Shown piece by piece: positions 9,446 to 17,329 of a stretch of DNA of 64,000 nt. This DNA is from an uncultured Veillonella sp. (GTDB lineage: Bacteria; Bacillota; Negativicutes; Veillonellales; Veillonellaceae): positions 186,001 to 250,000 of the forward strand of contig NZ_URAR01000001.1 of assembly GCF_900545795.1 (NCBI RefSeq). Direction: 5' to 3'. The notes below the pieces were generated by a model. It was not told the DNA's origin. It saw only the letters and a list, made by a program, of their open reading frames with translations, and did not search any database. The position numbers were made by a program, and so were the translations under genes. Each line of letters begins with the position of its first letter. The stretch's first letter is position 1.

Positions 9446-10624
9446 ATGCCCGCTTGGCAACGAACTGTCTACGTCTGTTTATTCGGCGCCTTTCTTTCCG
9501 CTACGGGAATGAGCCAAATCGCTCCCATATTACCTCTATATCTACATGATTTAGGCCTATCAGATAGTGCTGAAGTGGCCTATTGGTCCGGCCTTGCCAT
9601 GGGCATTACATATATTGTCGTCGCCCTGGTGTCGCCTTTCTGGGGGCGCTTAGCCGATAGAAAAGGGCGCAAACTCATCTTGCTGCGCGCAAGTTTTGGC
9701 ATGATGCTTTGCAATCTATTAATTGGCTTTGTCCACACCCCTTTACAACTTGTTCTAGTTCGCATGGCTCAGGGCCTTGTTTCAGGTTTTTTCTCTGGAT
9801 CTATTACCTTAGTAGCCTCCGAAACGCCAGAAAATCGCACAGGTTGGGCACTCGGCTTGCTGGCCTCTTCCAATCTAGCAGGTTCTCTCTTAGGCCCTCT
9901 TATTGGCGGTTATTTAGCTGGTATCTTTGGCATACGCATTACCTTTTTTATTACCGCTACGTGCTTAGGCCTGGCCTTTTTACTCGTCCTCTTCTTTGTG
10001 CATGAGCATTATAAACCACAGCCAAAGGAATTGCCAAAGGGATTCAAGGAATTAAAGAAACAATTGCCTTATTTCAAAGAGCTTACCATCATCGCTGTAT
10101 CAACCTTTATTTACGCCATGTCCATGATGAGCTTACAACCTATTATCACTGTGTATCTTCACGATATTATGCCTGCTAATACACCTCATTTAGCCCTCAT
10201 AGCCGGCTTTGTCTTCTCCTCAACAGGGATTGCACAAATGCTTAGCAGCTCCTTCTGTGGAAAATTAATCGATCGTATCGGGCCTCGCAAAATATTGATA
10301 GCCTCTTTATTATTCACGGCTTTAATTACCATTCCCCAAGCCTATGTAACTAGTGCTTGGCAGCTAGCTGTGCTACGTTTCCTCATGGGCTTTGGCCTAG
10401 CAGGGTTATTACCAGCACTTAATACATACATTTCCACTCACACGCCAAAATCTTTATCAGGGCAAGTGTTCTCTTATAATCAATCAACTCAATTCTTAGG
10501 CTATTTCTTAGGCTCCGTTGGCGGTGCTACCTTTATGGGCCTATTCGGGTTTACCGCCCTCTTCTGGGCCACAGCATGCCTCTTCTTCTTAAATAGTATT
10601 TGGGTCTATGCTAAACTAAGATAA
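9446..10624 (+). CDS. MFS multidrug-type efflux transporter
   Basis: 392-residue inner-membrane protein with about 12 membrane segments. The loop 2-3 signature of DHA1 drug:proton antiporters is clear (GRLADRKGRK), and its weaker echo lies between segments 8 and 9 (GKLIDRIGPRK). Segment 5 has the antiporter-type motif GSLLGPLIGG. It probably exports drugs or a small molecule in exchange for protons; the substrate cannot be read from sequence. Start chosen at the ATG after TAAAGGAGGA. Single gene with a terminator at 10714-10756, convergent with the arsR-type gene, so not obviously its target. Confidence 0.9.
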   Translation: MPAWQRTVYVCLFGAFLSATGMSQIAPILPLYLHDLGLSDSAEVAYWSGLAMGITYIVVALVSPFWGRLADRKGRKLILLRASFGMMLCNLLIGFVHTPLQLVLVRMAQGLVSGFFSGSITLVASETPENRTGWALGLLASSNLAGSLLGPLIGGYLAGIFGIRITFFITATCLGLAFLLVLFFVHEHYKPQPKELPKGFKELKKQLPYFKELTIIAVSTFIYAMSMMSLQPIITVYLHDIMPANTPHLALIAGFVFSSTGIAQMLSSSFCGKLIDRIGPRKILIASLLFTALITIPQAYVTSAWQLAVLRFLMGFGLAGLLPALNTYISTHTPKSLSGQVFSYNQSTQFLGYFLGSVGGATFMGLFGFTALFWATACLFFLNSIWVYAKLR

Positions 10625-10713
10625 TTACTCATAGTATAGAGCTTTTGCCAATAGGTAGTGTCTAACTCATTTTCTCCTATACCCTACCTAACTAATTAAA
10701 AATAAGCAAAACA

Positions 10714-10756
10714 AAAACAGCTATATTTCGCCTACTAAGCGAGATATAGCTGTTTT
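10714..10756 (+). terminator. Terminator after the MFS gene
   Basis: Near-perfect stem AACAGCTATAT...ATATAGCTGTT followed by TTATTT on the plus strand; A-rich on the 5' side, so probably bidirectional. Confidence 0.85.
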
Positions 10757-10838
10757 ATTTGTATTAGATTATTAGATTGTAAAAACTCATACTTTACAAA
10801 CAAATCGGTACATATAAAGCATGACAAATCATAAAATG

Positions 10839-10953
10839 CTATAAAGCATAATCAGTCATAAAAACACTATAAAGTATAATTGATTCCAATACCGTATGAA
10901 ATCTGATGATTCATAAAATGCTATAAAGCTGACATCTCACTAAGAGCTATAAA
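10839..10953. repeat. About 27-bp degenerate tandem array capturing the arsR stop codon
   Basis: The heptamer CTATAAA recurs on the plus strand at 10839, 10867, 10921 and 10947, with a decayed copy near 10894, giving a period of 26-28 bp. The copy at 10947-10953 contains the stop codon of the minus-strand regulator. Units are palindromic around an ATAA loop: TGCT-ATAA-AGCA, ACT-ATAA-AGT, GCT-ATAA-AGC. Confidence 0.8.
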
Positions 10954-11270
10954 CTCTCGCCTAGATGCTCAACTAAAGTCTTAATTGTCGCTTCATTGCG
11001 ACGATAATAAGTCCACTTGCCAATTCGTACAGATTCCAATAAGCCGGCTCGTTGCATCATGTCTAAATAATGAGAAACAGCTGATTGGGAAATGCCTAAT
11101 TTATCTTGGATACTCCCCACACAGACGCCTCCTTTAAACACGTCTTCCTCAGCGCTATGAGTGCTCTGGGGCGGAAAATAGGCCTTAGGGTCCTTAAGCC
11201 ACTGCAGAATTTTCAAGCGACTTTCATTAGATAAAGCTTTAAAAATGTCTAGTAATTGTTGATTTTCCAT
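10947..11270 (-). CDS. ArsR/SmtB-family transcriptional regulator
   Basis: 107-residue winged-helix protein. It starts with the family hallmark LLDIFKALSNESRLKILQWL, and the recognition helix region is LGISQSAVSHYLDMMQRAGLL (residues about 58-80), followed by the wing RIGKWTYYRRN. It has a Cys (GGVCVGS) just before the recognition helix, near the place where ArsR or CadC put metal ligands, but not the full CxCxxC pair, so the inducer is uncertain. A 19-residue insertion (about 29-47) separates helix 2 from helix 3. The start at 11270 lies only 6 bases after a good -10 box with no Shine-Dalgarno sequence, so the mRNA is probably leaderless. The 3' end runs into a 27-bp repeat array. Confidence 0.88.
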   Translation of the reverse strand: MENQQLLDIFKALSNESRLKILQWLKDPKAYFPPQSTHSAEEDVFKGGVCVGSIQDKLGISQSAVSHYLDMMQRAGLLESVRIGKWTYYRRNEATIKTLVEHLGESL

Positions 11271-11276
11271 ACTTTA

Positions 11277-11304
11277 ATTATATCTCTTTTCCTAGATATG
11301 TCAA
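11277..11304 (-). promoter_or_regulatory. Promoter of the arsR-type gene (leaderless)
   Basis: Minus strand -35 TTGACA (11299-11304), 16-base spacer, -10 TATAAT (11277-11282), then 6 bases to the ATG. An imperfect palindrome TATCG-8 bases-CGATA lies just upstream (about 11313-11330) and could be an operator. Confidence 0.8.
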
Positions 11305-11356
11305 TATGCTTTATCGTATTTTATCGATATGAAAAGATGTGCTAAAAACTTCTGCA

Positions 11357-11512
11357 CAACAATTCTCTACCACATCTTCGAGCTATGACTCTATACCATA
11401 ACTTTGTCCCATATCTCTGTACTATAACTCTGTACCACCGTTTTGTGCTATAGCACTGTACCACATCTTTGAACTATAATTCTTTCCTACATCTTTGTAC
11501 TGTATCGCTATA
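11357..11512. repeat. 13-bp degenerate tandem array between divergent genes
   Basis: Twelve units of exactly 13 bp can be read in register, including CTATAACTCTGTA, CTATAGCACTGTA, CCACATCTTTGAA, CTACATCTTTGTA and CCATATCTCTGTA. CTAT and CCAC/CCAT units partly alternate, giving a 26-bp higher order. The array fills the gap between the arsR-type gene and the secreted protein at 11608. No open frame runs through it. Confidence 0.82.
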
Positions 11513-11607
11513 TATATGACCCTATGTTGTATAATAAAAGTATACATATCGTATGTTTCTATCAGCAGCGTTTGTTTAGTATATGCCAACTATAAAGGAG
11601 CGTCTCT

Positions 11608-12921
11608 ATGAAATCTTCACAACCTACTAAGCCCATAGTGTCTACTCAACCTGTAAAATTTACGAAATTTACAAACTCTATGAGCCCTACAAAATCCACA
11701 AGATCTTCAACACCTATGAAAAGTTTACTTTTAATGAGCCTTCTCTCCTTGTCGGTTCTTTCGTATGCTAGTGTGAGTGCTGACAGTACTAACCACCACT
11801 CTGTTCCTCCTACCCTAGTAATTGCTCAAGAAACTACGCCTGCGCAAATGGCAACTCCTGGTCCCTTTATAACAGCCAACCATAATACGAACGAAATAAT
11901 CCCTTCCGCTGTGCAACGAGAAAAACATCCTATGCAAGTTTTATTCGATGCCAAGAAAAATAATCGCCAAATCATACCTACGCCGTTCCGTGTACTGTAT
12001 ACTCAAACATTACCTGAATCTTGGCACAAAATAACCAAGGACTTAAATGCAAATGAAACACCAGAAGATTTGACTAAAAACAAATCTCTAAATCATGTGC
12101 TAGTAAAACTTGAATACAATCGTGCCTTTACATCCCTACCTGTAAATGATGTAGCCGATTACGCTCCATTCCCTAGTTTCCCTGTTAAAATTCCAAGTTT
12201 CGCTAAGAATGTAAGCTTCCAAGCCAGTTCTTACAAAGGTGGCCTTACACAATATGTACAGCTCTCCTTTCAGGCGTCACCAGAAGAGTCACAAAGCCTA
12301 ATTGATGAAACGCGAGAAACAGCTCAAATCATTACGACGCCACGGGAAGCTAAACAATTTAAAGTCATACTATCTGGCGAACATGACAAAAGACAAATCT
12401 ACACAGTGCCTGACGCCAATCATCCAACTATTTCACTGGACCAACTCATTCCTACCTATTGGGTTAGCACCACCTCAGAATTAAAGGATTTAAATGATGT
12501 ATCCTATACCTACTGGCATCCTGAAGTAGTGAGTCAACGACTTAAAACAGAGCAAGCACATGTGAAAGAAATACGGAAGGCACGAGCGCATCATGCTCCA
12601 CCCATTGTATTACAACAAATACATGCCAAATGGAGAGACGTACTCAGCCGCATACAAAATGAACGACCAGCTGATGTACGTCCTATGACAGTTGCTGAAA
12701 ATAAGGCAGCCCAAATGAAATATTTAGGACATCTTTCCTATGAAACATTTACCCATAATATTCCTGATACTTACACCGTTTATATCTATGCCTATGGCGG
12801 TACGAATGACCCCAATGGTCAAATTGAATGGTATGCCGATGGCCTCGCTGTAAGCCCTGATAAAACACATCTTATTTTTTATAATATAGACACATATAAT
12901 GAATCACTATTAGTTGAATAA
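11608..12921 (+). CDS. Exported protein of unknown function
   Basis: 437 residues, no family recognised. AAAGGAGCG precedes the ATG at 11608. A second Met (residue 37, MKSLLLMSLLSL) begins a normal signal peptide but has no ribosome site. The protein therefore seems to carry an unusual 36-residue Thr/Ser/Lys-rich N-terminal extension before its hydrophobic core (about 37-58, cleavage near VSA-DS). The mature part is hydrophilic, with a Tyr-rich C-terminus (DTYTVYIYAYGG) suggesting beta structure. Likely periplasmic or outer-membrane associated. Single gene with its own terminator; a 13-bp repeat array lies upstream. Confidence 0.75.
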   Translation: MKSSQPTKPIVSTQPVKFTKFTNSMSPTKSTRSSTPMKSLLLMSLLSLSVLSYASVSADSTNHHSVPPTLVIAQETTPAQMATPGPFITANHNTNEIIPSAVQREKHPMQVLFDAKKNNRQIIPTPFRVLYTQTLPESWHKITKDLNANETPEDLTKNKSLNHVLVKLEYNRAFTSLPVNDVADYAPFPSFPVKIPSFAKNVSFQASSYKGGLTQYVQLSFQASPEESQSLIDETRETAQIITTPREAKQFKVILSGEHDKRQIYTVPDANHPTISLDQLIPTYWVSTTSELKDLNDVSYTYWHPEVVSQRLKTEQAHVKEIRKARAHHAPPIVLQQIHAKWRDVLSRIQNERPADVRPMTVAENKAAQMKYLGHLSYETFTHNIPDTYTVYIYAYGGTNDPNGQIEWYADGLAVSPDKTHLIFYNIDTYNESLLVE

Positions 12922-12940
12922 ATTTTGATTAAACTAAAAA

Positions 12941-12982
12941 GGCTACTTAGCAATATACGTCCTGTTCATTGCTAAGTAGCCT
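12941..12982 (+). terminator. Terminator after the 437-residue exported protein
   Basis: Perfect 14-bp arms GGCTACTTAGCAAT/ATTGCTAAGTAGCC with a T-rich 3' flank. Confidence 0.85.
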
Positions 12983-13166
12983 CTATATTTTTCTCTATCT
13001 TATATTTTACTTTATAAGTTCAAATTTATTTTTCCTGACTTTATTATATTTATTTTTGCCTATAGTTTTATAAGCTTTATATGTATTGTCAACGTCTTCA
13101 TTCCATCAAAAGTACTCATAAACAATACATATTGCACTATGAAATGCAAGATGAGCTTTTAACGAT

Positions 13167-14060
13167 TTATTTTCCTTTTTCTCGAGCCAAAATAAATATA
13201 GTAATCAAAATTAAAATAAAGCCTACATAATCAGATGGCAAGAAATGATTCCCCAAAAGCGCCCAACCTAAAATAGCTGCTGAAATCGGCTCAATCGAGG
13301 ACAGCACTGTACCCTGAACGGCACCAATGCGGCGAACGCCTTCTAAATAGGCATTAAAGCTTACTACTGTACCTAAAATAACAATGGCAAAATACGCCAA
13401 ATACGTATACATGTCCCAAGTTCCAGGAATCGACGTAGGCCACCATAAAAACCAAGCTACAATACCGCCACCCAACATAGCCCAACCTAAAATAGGCAAG
13501 GTTCCATAGGTGCGTAACAAAGATACCGGCTGCATACTATAAATGGCTACAGCCACCGCCGACAACAAGCCCCAGAATAATACGACTTCATCAATAGCAG
13601 AAAAATTCCAAGTTCCTTGCAATGCAATAATAAATGTACCTACCGTAGCTAGCACAACGCTGAGCATTTCTCCTTTAGAGGGCAACTTTCGATAGCGTAT
13701 AAACATGTACACTACAATCATTGCCGGTGCTAAATATTGTAGTACAGTGGCAATACCAGCCCCAGCATAAAATATAGACCTAAAATAAGAGTATTGACAT
13801 AGAGCTACTCCGAAGATCCCGAATATCATCATCTTAACAATATCTCTCGGCTGGGAGAATACAGCTAAAGATTGTTTTTTATATTTTAAATAGGCCCATA
13901 GAATAGTGATAATCCCTGCAATGATAAGTCGCGACACCAGTAGCCACTCCGGCGTTACGCCTCGGGCTTGCTGTATAAATTGGGCACTGGTCCCCGAGAG
14001 GCCCCAAAGTGCACCACCTAACAACGTCAATGCGATACCCACCAATTTATAGGAATCCAT
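13167..14060 (-). CDS. EamA/DMT-superfamily transporter
   Basis: 297-residue inner-membrane protein with ten predicted segments in two EamA halves (GGALWGLSGTSAQF at the N-terminus; SFNAYLEGVRRIGAVQGTVLSSIEPISAAILGW in the second half, the typical segment 8-9 motif). The family exports or imports small metabolites such as amino acids; substrate unknown. I chose the ATG at 14060: AAAGG lies 9 bases upstream, whereas the TTG three codons earlier touches that ribosome site. Single gene on the minus strand. Confidence 0.9.
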   Translation of the reverse strand: MDSYKLVGIALTLLGGALWGLSGTSAQFIQQARGVTPEWLLVSRLIIAGIITILWAYLKYKKQSLAVFSQPRDIVKMMIFGIFGVALCQYSYFRSIFYAGAGIATVLQYLAPAMIVVYMFIRYRKLPSKGEMLSVVLATVGTFIIALQGTWNFSAIDEVVLFWGLLSAVAVAIYSMQPVSLLRTYGTLPILGWAMLGGGIVAWFLWWPTSIPGTWDMYTYLAYFAIVILGTVVSFNAYLEGVRRIGAVQGTVLSSIEPISAAILGWALLGNHFLPSDYVGFILILITIFILAREKGK

Positions 14061-14122
14061 GAAAAACAACCTTTCTACTATGTAATCTCTTACCTCTAGT
14101 CAAAATACAAAAACATCTATAG

Positions 14123-14150
14123 AAAAACGACCGGCTAAACACCGGTCGTT
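14123..14150 (-). terminator. Terminator of the YhcH-family gene
   Basis: Arms AACGACCGG/CCGGTCGTT, loop of 7, then five T on the minus strand, directly after the stop at 14162. Confidence 0.85.
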
Positions 14151-14161
14151 CGTTAGCTATT

Positions 14162-14635
14162 CTATTTTAACAAATCTACGCACACCTTTACAACCACTTT
14201 ACGGATTGGTTGCGGTATGTCGTCTACAGCGATTAGAGGCCGATGTAAGTCATCGGGGAAAAATATGGCATAATTACCTGAATTCGAGGTGATAATACCG
14301 GCATCAGCTAATGATGGGTCATAAAAGTATAGATCTCGTTCACTATATTCTTCTGTAGGTGGTATCTCATTCACCTTAGGTAAAAATCCAATTTTCTCAG
14401 TGCCTCGCACCATAAACTGTATATCAATATACCGTTTATGCGACTCAGGCTTTGTGTCTACGAACTGGCGGGTCATCACATCATCTACATTGGCGTATAT
14501 AGCATCGCCCTCAATCTCATGCCGCCCAGCCGATAGTTTTGTTAAATCTGTATTTTTTAGCCAATCCAAGGCCTTCACTAATACAGGTGCATATGCGTGA
14601 GTATCATACGGCACATTAATATGTCCAAAAATCAT
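14162..14635 (-). CDS. YhcH/YjgK/YiaL family (DUF386) protein
   Basis: 157 residues, full length for this cupin-like family. Recognised from the N-terminal MIFGHINVP, the central HxRYIDIQFMVRGTEKIGF (residues about 67-85) and the C-terminal FFPDDLHRPLI, whose His and acidic residues line the metal-binding barrel. Members occur with sialic acid and other sugar catabolism genes, and some act on sugars or anomers; no sugar genes are nearby, so the role here is open. GGAG lies 6 bases before the ATG. Single gene with a tight terminator. Confidence 0.9.
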   Translation of the reverse strand: MIFGHINVPYDTHAYAPVLVKALDWLKNTDLTKLSAGRHEIEGDAIYANVDDVMTRQFVDTKPESHKRYIDIQFMVRGTEKIGFLPKVNEIPPTEEYSERDLYFYDPSLADAGIITSNSGNYAIFFPDDLHRPLIAVDDIPQPIRKVVVKVCVDLLK

Positions 14636-14783
14636 GTAAAACTCCTAAACAACAGTGTCACTACACTTGCTTAAGCAAGCGAGTATTTAAAAAGTACCAA
14701 AGTAAGTGTTTGTTTCTATTTATATTGTACTCTTTTTCCAGTTTTTAGTCTACATATAAAACACATTTGTCCCTTACAAGCGA

Positions 14784-14821
14784 ATCTACATAAGATTATT
14801 CTTCAGTATCATCTACATAAG
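14784..14821. repeat. 27-bp spaced direct repeat spanning the stop codon of the EF-G-like gene
   Basis: ATCTACATAAG occurs at 14784-14794 and 14811-14821 (plus strand), exactly 27 bp apart, with the stop codon (14796-14798) between. It belongs to the same class as the other stop-spanning repeats in this window. Confidence 0.6.
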
Positions 14822-16865
14822 CGGCAATAATGGCTTCAGCAGTCTTATGAGGCACTTCTTCATAAGTACTAAATTCCATATTAAATACCCCTTGACCTTG
14901 AGTCATAGAGCGAAGAACTGTTACATAATCAAGCATTTCTTCAAATGGCACCTGCGCTTTAATCACAGTCACGCCAGCACGCTCTGCCTGCTCCATACCT
15001 AAAACGCGACCACGGCGACTTGTTAAATCACCCATAATATCGCCTGTAAATGCATCTGGAACGAAAATATTAACATCATATACTGGCTCTAAAAGAACTG
15101 GTTTTGCATCAGGCACACCTTTTTTAAGTGCCTGTGCAGCCGCTACTTTAAACGCCAATTCAGAAGAGTCTACAGAGTGATACGAACCATCTAACAAGGT
15201 CACTTTCACGCCAATCATAGGATAGCCAGCAATGAGGCCATGCTCTAGTGTTTCACGCACACCTTTTTCAACAGCTGGAATATATTGACGAGGTACAGCA
15301 CCACCAAAGATTTCGTCTACAAATTCAAAATCGCCTTCATATAGTGGCTCAACCTTAATTTTTACATGACCATATTGACCATGACCACCACTTTGTTTCT
15401 TATGCTTACCTTCAACTTCCACAGTGCCACGTACAGTTTCACGGTATGGAATGTATAATTTTTCTAACTTAGCTTTGGCGCCATATTTGCGTTCCATCTT
15501 AGTTAAAATATGTTCTAAATGAACTTCGCCCATACAACGCACTTGCATCTGACGACCTTCTACGTCTTTAGTCACAATGCAAGTAGGGTCTTCCTCTGCA
15601 ATTCGAGCTAGTGCAGAGGCTAATTTTTCTTCTTCACCCTTCTTCTCTGCAATCATAGCCACTGTATGAAGTGGTTGAGGGAAGCGAATTGGATCATAAG
15701 TCACTTTAAATGCTGCCGTACTAAATGTATCGCCCGTCTTAGCATTAGGTAATTTTGGAATTACCACAATATCCCCAGCCCCTGCTTCAGACACTGGCAC
15801 TTGTTGCTTACCAATGAGCGTATACATTTTACCCCATTTTTCTTCTACATCTTGAGAAGAATTGTACAGCTTGTCGCCTTCTTTAAGTTCTCCCGAGAAA
15901 ATACGGATAAAGCTTTGCTTACCAGCAAATGGGTCCAACACAGTTTTAAATACAAAACCAGTAAATGGCTTATCTACATGAACAATCTTTTGTTCACCAT
16001 TGTCTGCATCCTTCGCTGTCATAACGCGTTTCGCCGCATCAGGCATGTAGCGAATCATGCGGTCTAACACTTGGTCCATGCCAATATTATTAATCGCACT
16101 ACCGCACATAACCGCACATACACGACCAGTTAACATACCTTCGCGCAAACCTTGACGAATCTCTTCTAAGGACAATTCATGACCATCTAGATATTTTTCT
16201 AGTAATTCATCATTACCTTCTGCTGCAGCCTCTACAGTGAGCTCGCGAATTTCCTCTACTTTAGCAGATAATTCTTCTGGCACTGGCACTTCTGTCATCT
16301 TGCCATTTTCATATACATAGGCTGTGCGCTTCGCCACGTCTACTACGCCTTTAAAATCAGGACCTTCACCGATTGGAATCTGTAATGGCATAATGGCCTT
16401 GCCAAATAGTTCATGCATTTTTTCTAAGGTGCCAAAGAAGTCAGCCCCTTCTACGTCCATCTTATTGATAAAGGCCATGCGCGGCATTTGAAGCTCTACA
16501 CCATAGTCCCAAGCGCGAATCGTATCAATTTCCACGCCTGAGGTTGCAGATAATACCATCAACATACCATCGGCAGCACGCAAGGCAGCACGTACTTCCC
16601 CGTGGAACTCTGAATAGCCTGGTGTATCAATAAAATTAACTTTATGCCCTTTCCATTCACAAGGTGCAATCCCTAGCTGAATTGTTACATTACGTTTAAT
16701 TTCTTCAGGCTCAAAGTCCATAATATGTTTATTGTCTTGGCCTTTTCCGACCGCATCAACGGCACCACAAGCGAGTAATAACGCTTCTACCAGCGCTGTC
16801 TTCCCCGCTCCGTCATGGGAAACAATAGCCACATTACGAATCAAATCACTAGCATACTCTTTCAT
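14796..16865 (-). CDS. Elongation factor G-like GTPase (EF-G paralogue)
   Basis: 689-residue translational GTPase with EF-G domain order: G domain with P-loop SHDGAGKT (residues 16-23), G3 DTPGYSEF (about 79) and G4 NKMD (about 134); then domain II, domain III, domain IV (GGHGQYGHVKIKVEP) and a domain V tail. The P-loop has Ser-His-Asp-Gly where canonical EF-G has Ala-His-Ile-Asp, and switch I reads KRNVTI instead of RGITI. These are hallmarks of the EF-G-2 type paralogues, not the housekeeping fusA. Their role (stress, ribosome recycling or translocation back-up) is unsettled. Ribosome site AAAGGAGG. Monocistronic. Confidence 0.9.
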   Translation of the reverse strand: MKEYASDLIRNVAIVSHDGAGKTALVEALLLACGAVDAVGKGQDNKHIMDFEPEEIKRNVTIQLGIAPCEWKGHKVNFIDTPGYSEFHGEVRAALRAADGMLMVLSATSGVEIDTIRAWDYGVELQMPRMAFINKMDVEGADFFGTLEKMHELFGKAIMPLQIPIGEGPDFKGVVDVAKRTAYVYENGKMTEVPVPEELSAKVEEIRELTVEAAAEGNDELLEKYLDGHELSLEEIRQGLREGMLTGRVCAVMCGSAINNIGMDQVLDRMIRYMPDAAKRVMTAKDADNGEQKIVHVDKPFTGFVFKTVLDPFAGKQSFIRIFSGELKEGDKLYNSSQDVEEKWGKMYTLIGKQQVPVSEAGAGDIVVIPKLPNAKTGDTFSTAAFKVTYDPIRFPQPLHTVAMIAEKKGEEEKLASALARIAEEDPTCIVTKDVEGRQMQVRCMGEVHLEHILTKMERKYGAKAKLEKLYIPYRETVRGTVEVEGKHKKQSGGHGQYGHVKIKVEPLYEGDFEFVDEIFGGAVPRQYIPAVEKGVRETLEHGLIAGYPMIGVKVTLLDGSYHSVDSSELAFKVAAAQALKKGVPDAKPVLLEPVYDVNIFVPDAFTGDIMGDLTSRRGRVLGMEQAERAGVTVIKAQVPFEEMLDYVTVLRSMTQGQGVFNMEFSTYEEVPHKTAEAIIAAYVDDTEE

Positions 16866-17166
16866 TATGAACCGCCTCCTTTAAAGCGTAAAACGCAATT
16901 TACTCTATGTATTCGCTATAGGTATTCAAAATTCCTTTATATTTTTTCATAGAATGTATGCAAATCTTGCAAGGCATGAAAATACACAAATATGCTTTCA
17001 TTTCCACCTTCTTTTCAGCTTGCCTCATCATACACTAAATAATATGGCGTGTACCCTTTATAGGGAAATCCGTACTCATTTTCAACATCCCTCACCATAC
17101 ATCAAATAATATTTCCATAAATTATATATTTTTTTCAAAATTATGATTAAAATACTGATAAATATA

Positions 17167-17195
17167 TTGCCAAAAAGATATATATACTCTATCAT
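17167..17195 (+). promoter_or_regulatory. Candidate promoter of the AAT permease
   Basis: TTGCCA (17167-17172), 17-base spacer, TATCAT (17190-17195); leaves a leader of about 130 bases. Confidence 0.5.
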
Positions 17196-17290
17196 TAGAC
17201 ATTATATACTTATACCTGTAGCAGCGTTATACACTTAGGATAGTAGTGCTATATGTATAAAAAGCAATTATTTTTTATTTATGTGTAGGT

Positions 17291-17312
17291 TGTGCATTAA
17301 TTTTAATGCACA
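17291..17312 (+). promoter_or_regulatory. Perfect palindrome abutting the permease ribosome site
   Basis: TGTGCATTAA-TT-TTAATGCACA, 10-bp perfect arms. The right arm ends exactly where AAAGGGGAG begins, so as RNA it would be a hairpin beside the Shine-Dalgarno sequence; as DNA it could be an operator. Confidence 0.6.
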
Positions 17313-17329
17313 AAGGGGAGACAACGCTT

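Larger units (their letters stand above)
16866..17329. other. Divergent intergenic region with regulatory signals
   Basis: About 460 bases between the EF-G-like gene and the amino-acid permease. A 24-base motif occurs twice with changes (around 17024 and 17090; core ATACA..AAATAATAT). A promoter and a perfect palindrome near the permease are listed separately. No small gene seen. Confidence 0.5.
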
